Shown piece after piece: positions 1-10,071 of a DNA stretch of 64,000 nt. A model generated the notes under the pieces. It was not told the DNA's origin and did no database searches. It saw only the letters and a list, made by a program, of their open reading frames with translations. The stretch covers positions 1 to 64,000 of the forward strand of contig JANQKC010000009.1 in the NCBI GenBank assembly GCA_028281325.1, read 5' to 3'. The DNA comes from Alphaproteobacteria bacterium. GTDB lineage: Bacteria; Pseudomonadota; Alphaproteobacteria; UBA8366. Made by a program: the position numbers and the translations under genes. The number at the start of each line of letters is the position of its first letter. Position 1 is the first letter of the stretch.

Positions 1-496
1 GCATATCCGCAGCGACACCACCGGGACGGAAGTAAGCCATATGAAGACGGGCACCGCTGACACGTTCACAGAACTCCATCAGCTTCTCACGTTCTTCAAA
101 CGCCCAAAGCATCGGCGTCATCGCCCCGACGTCCATCGCGTATGCCGTAATATTTAGGATGTGGTTCAGAATGCGGCCGATTTCAGCAAAAAGTACGCGG
201 ACGTATTGACCGCGCGGCGGCACATCCATGCCGGCCAGTTTCTCAACCGCGAGCGCAAACGCATGTTCTTGGTTCTGCGGCGCCACGTAGTCAAGCCGGT
301 CGAAGTACGGCACGGCCTGAAGATAGCTCTTATATTCTATGAGCTTCTCGGTACCGCGATGAAGTAAGCCGATGTGCGGGTCGGCACGGTCGATAATCTC
401 GCCGTCCATCTCCAACACCATACGCAACACCCCATGTGCCGCCGGATGTTGCGGGCCGAAGTTCATCGTGAGGTTTTTGATCTGTGTATCGCTCAT
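1..496 (-). CDS. nuoD: NADH-quinone oxidoreductase subunit D (5' part of gene)
   Basis: This is the N-terminal part of the complex I 49-kDa-type subunit, which helps form the quinone site of the peripheral arm at the inner membrane. The minus-strand translation begins [20 protein letters not shown] and continues through [20 protein letters not shown] and a HRGTEKL segment, all hallmarks of NuoD. Its start codon overlaps the nuoC stop (ATGA, 493-496), so the two are translationally coupled. The gene runs off the left edge of the window, so only about 165 codons are visible and the C-terminal half cannot be assessed. The order A-B-C-D matches a standard nuo operon. Confidence 0.95.
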   Translation of the reverse strand, partial: MSDTQIKNLTMNFGPQHPAAHGVLRMVLEMDGEIIDRADPHIGLLHRGTEKLIEYKSYLQAVPYFDRLDYVAPQNQEHAFALAVEKLAGMDVPPRGQYVRVLFAEIGRILNHILNITAYAMDVGAMTPMLWAFEEREKLMEFCERVSGARLHMAYFRPGGVAADM

Positions 497-1143
497 GAGC
501 TGGCTTTGTCGGCCTCTTCGCTTTCGGCGTCTTCGTCGACGGTTGCTTTCTCATCACCCGGCAGTTGGTGCTGCATTCCTTCCCACGGGCTCAGAAAGTC
601 GAAGTTGCGAAACTCCTGTGTGAGATTGACCGGTTCGTAAACAACGCGCTTTTGCTCATCGTCGTAGCGCACTTCAACGTAACCGGTGAGCGGGAAGTCC
701 TTGCGCAGTGGATGCCCCTCAAACCCGTAATCGGTCAAAATTCGCCGCAAATCCGGATGGCCGGAGAAGAAGATGCCGTAAAGGTCCCAGGCCTCTCGCT
801 CCCACCAATTTGCCGCGTTGAAAACGTCGGCTACGGAGGGAACCGGTGTGTCCTCGTCGGTCGTCACTTTGACCCGTACACGCATATTTCTGGTCAAGCT
901 CAGAAGGTGATAGACAACATCAAACCGCTCTTCCCTATCGGGGTAGTCGACACCGCACACGTCGACGAGTTGCTTAAACTGACAATTCACATCGTCGCGA
1001 AGGAAAGTAAGCGTTTTGACAATACTGTCCCGATGGACGTGAATGGTCAGCTCACCGCCGGACAGATCGGTAGCATCCACCACATCGCCAAGAGCGCCGG
1101 AGAGATAATCTCCGAGTTCCTGAATGGGTTGGGGATCCGCCAT
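493..1143 (-). CDS. nuoC: NADH-quinone oxidoreductase subunit C
   Basis: 216 residues. NuoC is the 30-kDa-type subunit of the complex I peripheral arm. The family signature is visible in the middle and C-terminal half: [20 protein letters not shown], then [20 protein letters not shown] and a [19 protein letters not shown] segment. The last 25 or so residues are an acidic tail rich in Glu, Asp and Ser that extends beyond the usual core and is probably disordered. The gene lies 30 bp after nuoB and overlaps nuoD by 4 bp. It is a separate NuoC, not the NuoCD fusion found in enterics. Confidence 0.96.
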   Translation of the reverse strand: MADPQPIQELGDYLSGALGDVVDATDLSGGELTIHVHRDSIVKTLTFLRDDVNCQFKQLVDVCGVDYPDREERFDVVYHLLSLTRNMRVRVKVTTDEDTPVPSVADVFNAANWWEREAWDLYGIFFSGHPDLRRILTDYGFEGHPLRKDFPLTGYVEVRYDDEQKRVVYEPVNLTQEFRNFDFLSPWEGMQHQLPGDEKATVDEDAESEEADKASS

Positions 1144-1173
1144 GGTGGTCTTCGCCTCTGAAACTCTATGCCG

Positions 1174-1719
1174 CTACCGCATCAACGTGCCGGTGCGGCG
1201 GATTTTTTTCTGCAACTGTAGAACACCGTATACAAGCGCCTCGGCGGTTGGTGGGCAGCCGGGCACGTAAACATCGACAGGCACGACCCGATCGCAGCCT
1301 CGGACAACGGCGTATGAATAGTGGTAGTAACCGCCGCCGTTGGCACACGACCCCATGGAAATCACATAGCGCGGCTCAGCCATTTGGTCGTAAACCTTGC
1401 GGAACGCCGGGGCCATCTTATTGGTCAGTGTGCCGGCAACAATGATCACGTCCGACTGACGCGGGCTCGGCCGGGGAACCACACCGAACCGGTCGAGATC
1501 GTAGCGGCTCACGTATGCGTGCATCATTTCGACGGCGCAGCACGCAAGACCGAATGTCATTGGCCACATCGAACCAGTCCGCGCCCAGTTGACCAGTTTA
1601 TCGAGATTGGCGACGACAAATCCCTTGTCGACGAGCGTCTCGGTGACATTGCGAAGGATTGCGTCCTGTTGAGTGCCGGGACCGAGCGCCGCGGAACGCA
1701 TCTCGGTTTCTACTCCCAT
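1174..1719 (-). CDS. nuoB: NADH-quinone oxidoreductase subunit B
   Basis: 181 residues from the start chosen here. NuoB carries cluster N2, the last iron-sulfur centre before quinone. The ligands are visible: the tandem cysteines in [11 protein letters not shown], the cysteine in [13 protein letters not shown] and the one in [16 protein letters not shown] longer open frame extends upstream to 1830, but the ATG at 1719 has GGAG seven bases upstream and begins MGVETEM just before the conserved core, so it is preferred. This start overlaps the end of nuoA by 10 bp, which suggests coupled translation. Confidence 0.95.
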   Translation of the reverse strand: MGVETEMRSAALGPGTQQDAILRNVTETLVDKGFVVANLDKLVNWARTGSMWPMTFGLACCAVEMMHAYVSRYDLDRFGVVPRPSPRQSDVIIVAGTLTNKMAPAFRKVYDQMAEPRYVISMGSCANGGGYYHYSYAVVRGCDRVVPVDVYVPGCPPTAEALVYGVLQLQKKIRRTGTLMR

Positions 1720-2075
1720 TCCAACGCTCCTTTTTTCCACTCGTAAACGAAGCCGATAGTAAGAATGCCCAAGAAAATCACCATCGACCAAAACCCGAAC
1801 AAGCCGATGTCCCCGAGCGCCACTGCCCACGGGAACAGGAATGCGACTTCAAGATCGAAAATGATGAACAAAATTGCGACAAGATAAAACCGGACATCAA
1901 AACGCGTCCGGGCATCTTCAAATGCTTCAAACCCACACTCATACGCAGATAGTTTTTCTGCATCCGGGCGTTGAGGAGCAATAATCAACGACGCAATGAT
2001 GATTACAGCAGCGAGACCGCCGGCAATGCCGAGGAAGATTAAAATTGGCAGATACTGGAGGAGCAACTCGTTCAT
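1710..2075 (-). CDS. nuoA: NADH-quinone oxidoreductase subunit A
   Basis: 121 residues, the usual length. NuoA is a small membrane subunit at the junction of the complex I membrane and peripheral arms. Three hydrophobic helices are visible, near residues 8-30, 62-85 and 90-110. Between the first two lies the family motif [20 protein letters not shown] followed by [20 protein letters not shown]. It is the first gene of the nuo operon in this window, and the tRNA-Asp gene lies about 95 bp upstream on the same strand. I saw no convincing promoter in the gap. Confidence 0.95.
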   Translation of the reverse strand: MNELLLQYLPILIFLGIAGGLAAVIIIASLIIAPQRPDAEKLSAYECGFEAFEDARTRFDVRFYLVAILFIIFDLEVAFLFPWAVALGDIGLFGFWSMVIFLGILTIGFVYEWKKGALEWE

Positions 2076-2171
2076 TCGGTGTCCTGGGGACGTACTCCCA
2101 TCAAGATTAGAACCCGTGATCCGACCCCCGGTCTTCCACGAGCCCCGTACACGGTCAATTCTGACCGAAAG

Positions 2172-2248
<77 letters not shown>

Positions 2249-2446
2249 AAGCAGGGTTGCCCGCGAGCGCCTTGGTAATCCACGGCCTGAGACGTGTCAA
2301 GCGATCATACCTCTTCAAAAACAAGGAATTCGGCCACTTTGCCGGGCATTGCCTGTTCTCTAAACAGATTTGACTTTTCATCGTCAGTTTCAAGTCGGTT
2401 TTAAGGATTGAGCTTCCAATAAGGGTGGGCAATATTTGTATCTGAA

Positions 2447-2522
2447 TGGTGGGCGGTGACGGGCTCGAACCGCCGACCCCCTCGGTGTAAACGAGGTGCT
2501 CTCCCAGCTGAGCTAATCGCCC
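2447..2522 (-). tRNA. tRNA-Val (TAC anticodon)
   Basis: 76 nt with an encoded CCA. Minus strand: acceptor GGGCGAT, D arm TAGCTCAGCTGGGAGAGC, anticodon stem-loop CCTCG-TTTACAC-CGAGG giving TAC, T arm GGCGGTTCGAGCCCGTC. The 3' acceptor strand reads ACCGCCC, so position 6:67 is an A-C mismatch rather than A-T. The rest of the fold is canonical, so it is probably functional. Confidence 0.94.
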
Positions 2523-2620
2523 GCGCCGAAGCCCATACGGCCCCGAATTCGACGGTGGAGTACTGCTTTTCCCGGCGGATGGCAAGCCTTCGCAAGCCCC
2601 CGCCGGCTACACCGGTACCG

Positions 2621-2663
2621 AAAAACCAAAGCCGGCCGCACGACAGGTCGGCGGCCGGCTTTG
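2621..2663 (-). terminator. Rho-independent terminator after hup
   Basis: On the minus strand, about 20 bases after the hup stop codon, AAAGCCGGCCGC and GCGGCCGGCTTT form a 12-bp inverted repeat. It is followed by a T-rich tract (GGTTTTTC). GC-rich stem plus T run is the standard intrinsic terminator form. Confidence 0.85.
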
Positions 2664-2682
2664 CACAATGTCTTTAAACGTC

Positions 2683-2955
2683 TTAGTTGACGGCGTCCTT
2701 GAGCCCTTTGCCCGCCTTAAACTTAGGCTGTTTGGACGCAGGAATCTGGATTTGCTCACCGGTACGCGGATTGCGCCCAATCGACGCTTTGCGATTTGTG
2801 ATGCTAAACGTGCCAAAGCCAACCAAACGAACATCACCGCCCGTTTTCAAGGCGCCGGTGATTGAATCGAATACTGAATCAACGGCTCGCGCCGCATCTG
2901 CCTTTGACAGGCCAGCATCGTTAGCTACAGCTGCAACAAGATCGTTCTTGTTCAA
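2683..2955 (-). CDS. hup: HU family DNA-binding protein
   Basis: 90 residues, exactly the family length. HU is a dimeric nucleoid protein that bends DNA. The sequence has the N-terminal helical dimer region (MNKNDLVAAVANDAGLSKAD), the VGFGTFSI segment, and the DNA-binding arm with RKASIGRNPRTGEQIQIPA, including the GRNPxTG motif and the proline that intercalates in DNA. It sits downstream of lon on the same strand, the usual alphaproteobacterial position, and has its own likely promoter and an intrinsic terminator, so it is probably also expressed as a single gene at high level. Confidence 0.96.
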   Translation of the reverse strand: MNKNDLVAAVANDAGLSKADAARAVDSVFDSITGALKTGGDVRLVGFGTFSITNRKASIGRNPRTGEQIQIPASKQPKFKAGKGLKDAVN

Positions 2956-3027
2956 GGTAAAGCCCCCCTCTAAAGGCCAGGGAAAGTGTTGATAGGAACT
3001 GTTAACTTCCAGGCGAAAGTTCGGCGA

Positions 3028-3056
3028 GTTTATCTGTCATAAGAGCCGGCAGTCAA
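3028..3056 (-). promoter_or_regulatory. Putative housekeeping promoter of hup
   Basis: The minus strand carries TTGACT, then a 16-17 base spacer, then GATAAA/ATAAAC about 75 bp upstream of the hup start codon. The -35 box matches five of six consensus bases. The -10 box is weaker, and no start site is known. Confidence 0.5.
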
Positions 3057-3149
3057 CGACGAGCCCGCAGAAAACCGAGCTTTTTTGCCAACCTGATGCA
3101 TATCGGCACACAACCGGCGAAAATGGCGACACAGGCGAAGTAGAACTAC

Positions 3150-5564
3150 TCAGTGAGTGGTAACTCCACTGAGATCGCCCTCCGTTTGCGTTGACTGAAC
3201 CGGCTCGACCGACTCCGACTCGGGGCCCCATTCGATCGGTTTTACGGCCTCTTCCAGCGCGTTTTCGATCACTTCATCGACGGTCTTGACCGGGATGATA
3301 TCGAGGTTCCGCTTCACGTTGTCGGGAATCTCCGCGAGATCCTTAACGTTTTCCTGCGGAATCAACACCGTCTTCAGACCGCCGCGCAGCGCCGCAAGGA
3401 GCTTTTCCTTCAGCCCGCCGATCGGGAGGACCCTGCCGCGCAGGGTGATTTCACCGGTCATGGCGACATCCTTGCGGATCGGGATACCCGTCAGCACCGA
3501 AACGATCGACGTGACCATCGCCGTGCCGGCCGACGGACCGTCCTTCGGGGTGGCACCCTCGGGCACATGGACGTGAATATCGATCTTTTCGAACTCGGTC
3601 GGTTTGATACCGAAAGACGGCGCCCGGCTTTTGACGTAGCTTTCCGCCGCCTGCACCGATTCCTGCATGACATCGCCGAGCTTGCCGGTCCGGATGATCT
3701 TTCCCTTACCCGGCAACATCACCGACTCGATGGTCAACAACTCGCCGCCGACCTCGGTCCAGGCCAATCCGGTGACGACGCCGACGAGGTTCTCTTCTTC
3801 GACCTCGCCGAACCGGAATTTGCGGACGCCGGCAAATTTCTCGAGATTCTTCCGCGTCAGGCGGACCTTGACGACATCCTCTTTCATGAGGATTTCCTTG
3901 ATCGCCTTCCGCGCCAGGTTCGCGATTTCGCGCTCCAGGTTACGGACGCCGGCCTCGCGCGTGTAATAGCGAATCAGGTCGCGCAGCGCCTCGTCGGAAA
4001 TCGACCATTCCTCGTCCTTGAGGCCGGTTTCCTTGACCTGCTTGGCAATCAGATGGCGCTTCGCAATTTCGACCTTCTCGTCCTCGGTATAGCCGGGGAT
4101 GCGGATGATCTCCATGCGGTCCATCAACGGCTGCGGCATCCGCAACGTGTTGGCGGTCGTCACAAACATGACGTCGCTGAGGTCGTAGTCGACCTCGAGA
4201 TAATGGTCGTTGAACGTGCTGTTCTGTTCCGGATCGAGCACTTCGAGCAGCGCCGACGACGGATCGCCGCGCCAATCCGCGCCCAGCTTGTCGATCTCGT
4301 CGAGCAGGAACAGCGGATTCGAAGATTTGGCTTTCTTCATGCCCTGGATGACCTTGCCCGGCATCGAGCCGATATAGGTCCGGCGATGGCCACGTACCTC
4401 GGCCTCGTCGCGCACGCCGCCCAACGACATGCGGACGAATTTCCGGCCGGTCGCGCGCGCCATGGATTTCCCGAGCGACGTCTTGCCGACACCCGGCGGT
4501 CCCACGAGGCATAGGATCGGCCCCTTCACCTTGCGCATCCGATGCTGCACGGCGAGATATTCGATCAAGCGTTCCTTGACCTTGTCCAGACCGTAATGGT
4601 CTTCGTCCAGGACCTGCAATGCCCCGTTCAGGTCGCGCTTGGTCTTCGTGCGCTTTTTCCAAGGAATGCTCAAAATCCAGTCGAGGTAATTGCGGACGAC
4701 GGTCGCCTCCGCCGACATCGGGCTCATCGACCGCAGTTTCTTGATCTCGGCCTGCGCTTTTTCGCGGGCTTCCTTGGAAAGCTTGGTCTTCTTGATCTTC
4801 TCTTCGATCTCGGCGAGTTCGTCCTTGCCGTCCTCGCCTTCACCCAGTTCCTTCTGGATCGCCTTGAGTTGTTCGTTGAGATAATACTCGCGCTGGGTCT
4901 TTTCCATCTGGCGCTTGACGCGATTGCGGATGCGCTTCTCGACCTGCATCACGCCAATCTCGCCTTCCATGAAGGAATAGACGCGCTCCAACCGCTCGCC
5001 GATCTTGTCGACCTCCAGCAAGGCCTGCTTGTCGGCAATCTTGAGCGTCAGATGCTGCGCGACCGTATCGGCCAGCTTGCCCGGATCGTCGATCTGATTG
5101 ACCGAGATCAGAACCTCCGGCGGCACCTTCTTGTTCAGCTTGATGTACTGCTCGAACTCGCCCACGACGGCGCGGCTGAGCGCTTCCAATTCCTGCGGGC
5201 TCTCGACGTCGTCTTCGATCAGTTCCGCATTGGCCTGGAAGAAATCCACGTTGTCGATGAAGCTGTCGATGCGGGCCCGTTGGTTGCCTTCGACCAGGAC
5301 CTTGACCGTACCGTCCGGCAGCTTCAGGAGCTGCAACACGGTCGCCACGGTTCCCATCATGTAGATATCGCCGGGGGTCGGATCGTCTTGCGCCGCATTC
5401 TTCTGCGTGACGAGCAGAATCTGCTTGTCGTCCGCCATGACATCTTCGAGCGCGCGCACGGATTTCTCGCGGCCGACAAAAAGCGGCACGATCATGTGCG
5501 GGAACACGACGATGTCGCGCAACGGTAGAACCGGGAAAATCTGACCTCGGGTCAAGTCCAACAT
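3150..5564 (-). CDS. lon: Lon ATP-dependent protease (La)
   Basis: 804 residues, normal for LonA. Lon is the cytoplasmic AAA+ serine protease that degrades misfolded and regulatory proteins. Domains in order: N-terminal substrate-binding LAN domain (about 10-200), coiled-coil region (about 200-290), AAA+ module with Walker A GPPGVGKT at 355-362 and Walker B FLLDEIDK near 420, and the protease domain with catalytic Ser678 in [11 protein letters not shown] and Lys721 in [14 protein letters not shown]. It follows clpX after 95 bp and precedes hup. The chosen ATG has GAGG eight bases upstream. A heat-shock-type promoter candidate lies just upstream. Confidence 0.98.
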   Translation of the reverse strand: MLDLTRGQIFPVLPLRDIVVFPHMIVPLFVGREKSVRALEDVMADDKQILLVTQKNAAQDDPTPGDIYMMGTVATVLQLLKLPDGTVKVLVEGNQRARIDSFIDNVDFFQANAELIEDDVESPQELEALSRAVVGEFEQYIKLNKKVPPEVLISVNQIDDPGKLADTVAQHLTLKIADKQALLEVDKIGERLERVYSFMEGEIGVMQVEKRIRNRVKRQMEKTQREYYLNEQLKAIQKELGEGEDGKDELAEIEEKIKKTKLSKEAREKAQAEIKKLRSMSPMSAEATVVRNYLDWILSIPWKKRTKTKRDLNGALQVLDEDHYGLDKVKERLIEYLAVQHRMRKVKGPILCLVGPPGVGKTSLGKSMARATGRKFVRMSLGGVRDEAEVRGHRRTYIGSMPGKVIQGMKKAKSSNPLFLLDEIDKLGADWRGDPSSALLEVLDPEQNSTFNDHYLEVDYDLSDVMFVTTANTLRMPQPLMDRMEIIRIPGYTEDEKVEIAKRHLIAKQVKETGLKDEEWSISDEALRDLIRYYTREAGVRNLEREIANLARKAIKEILMKEDVVKVRLTRKNLEKFAGVRKFRFGEVEEENLVGVVTGLAWTEVGGELLTIESVMLPGKGKIIRTGKLGDVMQESVQAAESYVKSRAPSFGIKPTEFEKIDIHVHVPEGATPKDGPSAGTAMVTSIVSVLTGIPIRKDVAMTGEITLRGRVLPIGGLKEKLLAALRGGLKTVLIPQENVKDLAEIPDNVKRNLDIIPVKTVDEVIENALEEAVKPIEWGPESESVEPVQSTQTEGDLSGVTTH

Positions 5565-5614
5565 ACAGCCTCATCCAAGTATTGACCGCCTCAGCGGCGG
5601 AAAATCGTTAGTCA

Positions 5615-5645
5615 ATAGATGGCGATGTTATTTGGGACAATCAAG
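5615..5645 (-). promoter_or_regulatory. Candidate sigma-32 (heat-shock) promoter of lon
   Basis: In the clpX-lon gap the minus strand reads CTTGATT, 16 bases, then CCATCTAT, about 50 bp upstream of the lon ATG. This resembles the RpoH consensus CTTGAA...CCCCATNT. A small hairpin, CCGCC-GCTGA-GGCGG, follows in the leader. The match is by eye only. Lon is a classic RpoH target, which makes it plausible. Confidence 0.45.
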
Positions 5646-5659
5646 CCCGTTGTCACGGA

Positions 5660-6925
5660 CTAGGCGCTTTGGCCGGTGTCCTCTCGCCGATCGGCATAGA
5701 TATGAAGGGGTTTCGAGTTGCCATCGACGACTTCGCGGTTGATGACGATCTCTTCGACACCCTCGAGTCCGGGCAGCTCATACATCGAATCCAACAGAAT
5801 CGATTCCATGATCGAGCGCAATCCACGCGCGCCGGTCTTGCGCGCAATCGCCTTTTGCGCGATGGCCCGAAGCGCATCTTCGAGGAACTCGATCTGCACG
5901 CCTTCCATCTCGAACAGGCGCTGATACTGCTTGACCAGCGCGTTGCGCGGGCGGGACAGAATCTCGACCAACGCGTCCTCGTCCAAATCCGACAAGGTTG
6001 CCAGGACCGGAAGCCGACCGACGAATTCCGGAATCAATCCGAACTTCAGCAAATCTTCCGGCTCGACCCCTTGCAGCAATTCGCCGATCTGACGGTCTTC
6101 CGGACCGCGCACGTCGGCGCCGAAGCCGATGGACGATCCCTTGCCGCGCTGGGAAATGATCTTTTCGAGGCCGGCAAACGCGCCGCCGCAGATGAACAGG
6201 ATGTTGGTCGTGTCGACCTGCAGGAATTCCTGCTGCGGATGCTTGCGTCCCCCTTGCGGCGGGACACTGGCGACCGTGCCTTCCATGATCTTGAGCAAGG
6301 CCTGCTGCACGCCTTCGCCCGAAACGTCCCGCGTGATCGACGGGTTGTCCGACTTGCGGCTGATCTTGTCGACTTCGTCGATATAGACGATACCGCGCTG
6401 CGCCCGCTCGACATTGTAGTCCGCGGACTGCAGCAGCTTCAGGATAATGTTCTCGACATCTTCGCCGACATAGCCGGCCTCGGTCAGCGTCGTGGCATCC
6501 GCCATCGTGAACGGCACGTCGAGGATGCGCGCCAGCGTCTGCGCCAGCAGCGTCTTGCCGCACCCGGTCGGGCCGATCAGCAGAATATTCGATTTCGCCA
6601 ACTCGACATCATTGTTCTTGCCGCCATGCGCGAGGCGCTTGTAGTGGTTGTGAACGGCGACCGACAGAACGCGCTTCGCATGGTTCTGGCCAATGACATA
6701 GTCATCGAGGACCTTGCGGATTTCCCGCGGGGTCGGAACACCGTCGCGCGATTTGGAAATCGTCGCCTTATGGTCTTCCTTGATGATGTCCATGCACAAT
6801 TCGACGCATTCATCGCAGATGAACACGGTCGGGCCGGCAATAAGCTTGCGCACCTCGTGCTGACTCTTTCCGCAGAAGGAGCAGTACAAGGTGTTCTTGG
6901 AATCGCCGGAGCCAGTCTTACTCAT
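5660..6925 (-). CDS. clpX: ATP-dependent Clp protease ATP-binding subunit ClpX
   Basis: 421 residues, standard length. ClpX is the AAA+ unfoldase that feeds substrates to ClpP. The N-terminal C4 zinc-binding domain has Cys15, Cys18, Cys37 and Cys40. Walker A GPTGCGKT lies at 118-125, Walker [11 protein letters not shown] near 185, and the substrate pore loop (AGYVGED) near 150. The [20 protein letters not shown] segment and a C-terminal [15 protein letters not shown] sensor-2 region are also present. The gene lies 217 bp downstream of clpP and 95 bp upstream of lon on the same strand. Confidence 0.98.
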   Translation of the reverse strand: MSKTGSGDSKNTLYCSFCGKSQHEVRKLIAGPTVFICDECVELCMDIIKEDHKATISKSRDGVPTPREIRKVLDDYVIGQNHAKRVLSVAVHNHYKRLAHGGKNNDVELAKSNILLIGPTGCGKTLLAQTLARILDVPFTMADATTLTEAGYVGEDVENIILKLLQSADYNVERAQRGIVYIDEVDKISRKSDNPSITRDVSGEGVQQALLKIMEGTVASVPPQGGRKHPQQEFLQVDTTNILFICGGAFAGLEKIISQRGKGSSIGFGADVRGPEDRQIGELLQGVEPEDLLKFGLIPEFVGRLPVLATLSDLDEDALVEILSRPRNALVKQYQRLFEMEGVQIEFLEDALRAIAQKAIARKTGARGLRSIMESILLDSMYELPGLEGVEEIVINREVVDGNSKPLHIYADRREDTGQSA

Positions 6926-7142
6926 GTTTTAGTCTTTCGTTCCGGGGGGCTTTCGCCTCCACATATTAGCCAATCGCCACGATCATCGACACTCGAAAAA
7001 CCTGACAGATAGACATTGAAAAACAATTAAACGTTAATAAACCATACTGAAGGGGTGCTTGACATATCACACATTGTCACAACCGATGTCCAATGGAATC
7101 ACAGCCCCCGATTTCTTGGTTTATTACATTCCTTTCAATGCT

Positions 7143-7814
7143 TTAGTCGTCGACCTTCTTCCCGTCGCCGTCCGCCGCCGGGTCCGCGCCGCCCTCGCCG
7201 CCGTCCGGTCGGTTGGTAACCACTTCGTCGATCAGGCCGAACTTTTTCGCCTCGTCCGGAGCCAGGAAATTGTCGCGTTCCAGCGCCTCTTCGACCGCCT
7301 TCAGTTCCTGCCCGGTATGGCTGACATAAATCTCGTTCAGCCGCGCCCGCAAATTCAGGATTTCGCGGGCGTGGATCTCAATATCCGTGGCCTGCCCTTG
7401 GAACCCGCCGGACGGCTGATGCAGCATGATTCGGCTATTCGGCAACGAGTAGCGCTTGCCCTCCGCGCCGCAGCACAACAACAGGGACCCCATCGACGCC
7501 GCTTGCCCCACGCATACGGTGGACACGTCCGAACGGATATATTGCATCGTATCGTAAATAGACAACCCGGAGGTCACGATCCCTCCCGGTGAATTGATGT
7601 AGAAGGCGATATCCTTGTTGGGATTCTCCGATTCCAGATAGAGCAACTGCGCGTTAATCAAACTGGCGACGCCGTCGTTGACCGGTCCGGTCAGGAAAAT
7701 AATCCGCTCCTTGAGCAGGCGCGAGTAGATGTCATAGGCGCGCTCACCGCGATTGGTCTGTTCGACGACCATCGGGACCAGCGCATTCATGTATGTATCA
7801 ATCGGATCGTTCAT
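7143..7814 (-). CDS. clpP: ATP-dependent Clp protease proteolytic subunit ClpP
   Basis: 223 residues. ClpP is the tetradecameric serine peptidase partner of ClpX and ClpA. The catalytic Ser107 lies in [10 protein letters not shown], His132 in [10 protein letters not shown], and the Asp in the [12 protein letters not shown] segment near 181. The C-terminal 20 or so residues (rich in Gly, Asp and Ala, ending GKKVDD) extend past the conserved core. The start has an AGGATAGG ribosome-binding site. The gene follows tig after 51 bp and likely shares its transcript. Confidence 0.98.
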   Translation of the reverse strand: MNDPIDTYMNALVPMVVEQTNRGERAYDIYSRLLKERIIFLTGPVNDGVASLINAQLLYLESENPNKDIAFYINSPGGIVTSGLSIYDTMQYIRSDVSTVCVGQAASMGSLLLCCGAEGKRYSLPNSRIMLHQPSGGFQGQATDIEIHAREILNLRARLNEIYVSHTGQELKAVEEALERDNFLAPDEAKKFGLIDEVVTNRPDGGEGGADPAADGDGKKVDD

Positions 7815-7865
7815 TAATGCCTATCCTAGCCTGTTGCCTGCCGCCCGGATCGGGCCTCTCACGGA

Positions 7866-9371
7866 TTACTCTTTTGGTTTCGCTTTGGCCTTCGGCGCCG
7901 CTTTCGGTTTGGAGGCAGCTTTGGATTTCGGCGCTGCCTTGGACTTCGGTGCCGCCTTGGCGTCGCTCTTCGTCTTGGCCGTACTGGCGGGTTTCTTTTT
8001 CGCAGCCGGTCGCTTGGCGCGCGTCTTGGGTTTCTCTTCGGTGGATGCCTCCTCTTCGGGGTCCTTCATCAGGTCGTCGATGCTGACGCTCTTGTCCGTG
8101 ACTTTCGCCAATTCAAGAATGAAGTCGACGACCTTGTCCTCGAAGATGGGGGCGCGAAGGCTCGCCATCAAGTTCTCGTTCTTCTGATAGGTCTCGATTA
8201 TCTGACGTTCCTGTCCTGGGAAATTCTGCGCTTGGCGAATCAGAGCCCGGTTCAACTCCTCCTGCGACACCTCGATGTTGTTGCGCTGGCCGACGGCGGC
8301 CAGCAAAAGGCCGAGCCGAACGCGACGCTGCGCGATCGTGCGAAATTCGTCCCGAATCTCATCGTCGCTCTTGTCCTTGTCTTCCGGATCCAGTTCGTCG
8401 TTCTTGCGGGCGGATTCAAACTGGTTCCAGATCGAATCCAACTCCGCGTCGACCATGCCGTCGGGAGCATCGAATTCATGTGATTCGTCGAGTTTGTCAA
8501 GCAGTTGGCGCTTCAACCGCTCGCGCGATACGTTCCCGTAATCGGCTTGGAGGCGCTCCTTGACCTGCTTCCGCAAGGTGTCGACGCCGTCCAGCCCCAT
8601 CGACTTGGCGAACTCGTCGTCGATCGTGCTTTTGACCTTTTCCCGGATTTCCTTGACGTCGACTTCGAAGACGCCGTCCTTGCCCGCAAGCTCCGCATTG
8701 CCGTAGCCTTCCGGGAAGGTCACCTCGACCTTGACGTGTTCGCCGGCCTTGGCGCCGACCAACTGCGTCTCGAATCCCGGGATGAAGCGGGCGCTGCCGA
8801 GCTCCAGGTGATAGTCCTCGCCCTTCCCGCCGTCGAACGCCGTGCCGTCGACAAAGCCTTCGAAATCGATGACGACGGTGTCGCCTTCCTTGCTTTTCCG
8901 CGCCTTGGCGATCGGCTCGGTCTTACCGAAATCCTCCGCCATCCGTTCCAGCGCTTCATCGATCTGGGCGTCCTCGACCGCCGCGGTGAGGTTTTCCAGT
9001 TCGATCGTCCGGAAATCGACCGGGTCGATCACCGGCAGGATATCGACGGCGATGGTGAACTCGAGATCCTTGCCGTCCTCGAAATTCGTCACCTCGATCT
9101 TCGGCTGCATCGCGGGCTGCAACTCGCGGTCCGCCAGCGCCTTCGAGGTCGTCTCCGAGACCGCCGCCTGCAACACCTCGCCTTTGACCGCGTCGCCATA
9201 TCGTTGGCGGATCAGCTTCACTGGAACCTTGCCGGGTCTGAACCCCGGAATATTCACCTGCCCGACGAGCTCCTCCAAGCGAGCCGTCACGCGATCCTCG
9301 ATATCCGCGGCCGGCACGGAGATCGCAAACTCGCGGCTCAAGCCCTCATTCTTCGTTTCGGTTACCTGCAT
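7866..9371 (-). CDS. tig: Trigger factor (ribosome-associated prolyl isomerase/chaperone)
   Basis: 501 residues, longer than the usual 430-450. Trigger factor binds nascent chains at the ribosome exit. The N-terminal ribosome-binding domain has the GFRPGKVPVKLIRQRYG signature (about 44-60), followed by the FKBP-type isomerase domain (about 160-245, EGDTVVIDFEGFVDGTAFDG) and the C-terminal helical chaperone domain. After residue about 435 comes an unusual tail of 60 or so residues made almost only of Lys, Ala, Pro, Ser and Thr, with near repeats of AAPKSK. It resembles a histone H1-like tail. The gene heads the tig-clpP-clpX-lon cluster. Confidence 0.96.
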   Translation of the reverse strand: MQVTETKNEGLSREFAISVPAADIEDRVTARLEELVGQVNIPGFRPGKVPVKLIRQRYGDAVKGEVLQAAVSETTSKALADRELQPAMQPKIEVTNFEDGKDLEFTIAVDILPVIDPVDFRTIELENLTAAVEDAQIDEALERMAEDFGKTEPIAKARKSKEGDTVVIDFEGFVDGTAFDGGKGEDYHLELGSARFIPGFETQLVGAKAGEHVKVEVTFPEGYGNAELAGKDGVFEVDVKEIREKVKSTIDDEFAKSMGLDGVDTLRKQVKERLQADYGNVSRERLKRQLLDKLDESHEFDAPDGMVDAELDSIWNQFESARKNDELDPEDKDKSDDEIRDEFRTIAQRRVRLGLLLAAVGQRNNIEVSQEELNRALIRQAQNFPGQERQIIETYQKNENLMASLRAPIFEDKVVDFILELAKVTDKSVSIDDLMKDPEEEASTEEKPKTRAKRPAAKKKPASTAKTKSDAKAAPKSKAAPKSKAASKPKAAPKAKAKPKE

Positions 9372-9463
9372 AGCGTCGACCCACTTTCTCGGGTTTTAGA
9401 ATAAGTAATCGTCCCGCGTTCCATCACTGCGACACGGCTATTGGCCGAACCGGCCAGTCCCGC

Positions 9464-9548
9464 TGGTGCGGGCGGAGGGACTCGAACCCCCACGGATTGC
9501 TCCACGGGTACCTAAAACCCGCGCGTCTACCAGTTCCGCCACGCCCGC
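9464..9548 (-). tRNA. tRNA-Leu (TAG anticodon)
   Basis: 85 nt with an encoded CCA and a long variable arm, as expected for leucine. Acceptor GCGGGCG pairs perfectly with CGCCCGC. The anticodon stem-loop CGGGT-TTTAGGT-ACCCG gives TAG. The variable arm contains GTGGAGCAATCCGTGG, and the T loop is GGTTCGAGTCC. It lies upstream of tig on the same strand. Confidence 0.96.
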
Positions 9549-9680
9549 AAGCCGTGGCCCGGCCCCGAAGGGCGCTCTTGTATAAGTAGCGGAAACCCTA
9601 TGGTCAAGCTGGCCAAGCGGTCGGTCGGCAATCTTAGCCCGGCCTATGACAGCATTGCCAGACGCGCCGCCACGCGGCCC

Positions 9681-10004
9681 CTAATTAGGAACGCGTTCCC
9701 GATAGGTGTCGGCAAAGGCCGAAAGCGCCAAAATCCGGGGGCCGTCCCGAAACCCCACGATCCTGCTCGGCCGCTGAAGGTTGATTTCGTAGCGGACATG
9801 CGGAATGCGTAATCCGTCCAAGACAACGGACAGAACGCGCGCTGTTTCGACGGATTTATCCGGCTTGATACGACGATATTTCATGCCACGGCGGATGTAT
9901 TCCATATCCCGGCCGCGCTTGAAGAAGGCGCTCGCGCGCTCGCTCCCTCGGAACCCCACGAATGCCGCTTGGGTCCGACCACTCAAACTGATTTCAGGCC
10001 CCAC
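9681..10004 (-). CDS. Small basic protein of unknown function
   Basis: 107 codons from a GTG at 10004 that has GGGGGA about seven bases upstream. An internal ATG at 9905 would give a 74-residue product beginning MEYIRRGMKYRRIKPDK. I do not recognise a family. The protein is arginine-rich, has no signal peptide or membrane helix and no cysteines, and ends in a segment (PSRIVGFRDGPRILALSAFA) that looks like alternating strand and helix. It sits alone between tRNA-Leu and malonyl-CoA decarboxylase on the same strand. It could be a real conserved hypothetical or a chance frame. Confidence 0.5.
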   Translation of the reverse strand: MGPEISLSGRTQAAFVGFRGSERASAFFKRGRDMEYIRRGMKYRRIKPDKSVETARVLSVVLDGLRIPHVRYEINLQRPSRIVGFRDGPRILALSAFADTYRERVPN

Positions 10005-10071
10005 ACCTCGTCCCCCGTGCTCTGAAGCCGATTCGATGCCGGCTTCGATTTTTTACGACGGTTTACCGTCG

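Noticed and set aside
7055-7095. TTGACA on the plus strand between clpP and clpX
   Set aside because: The box points away from clpX and no -10 box or gene follows in that direction.
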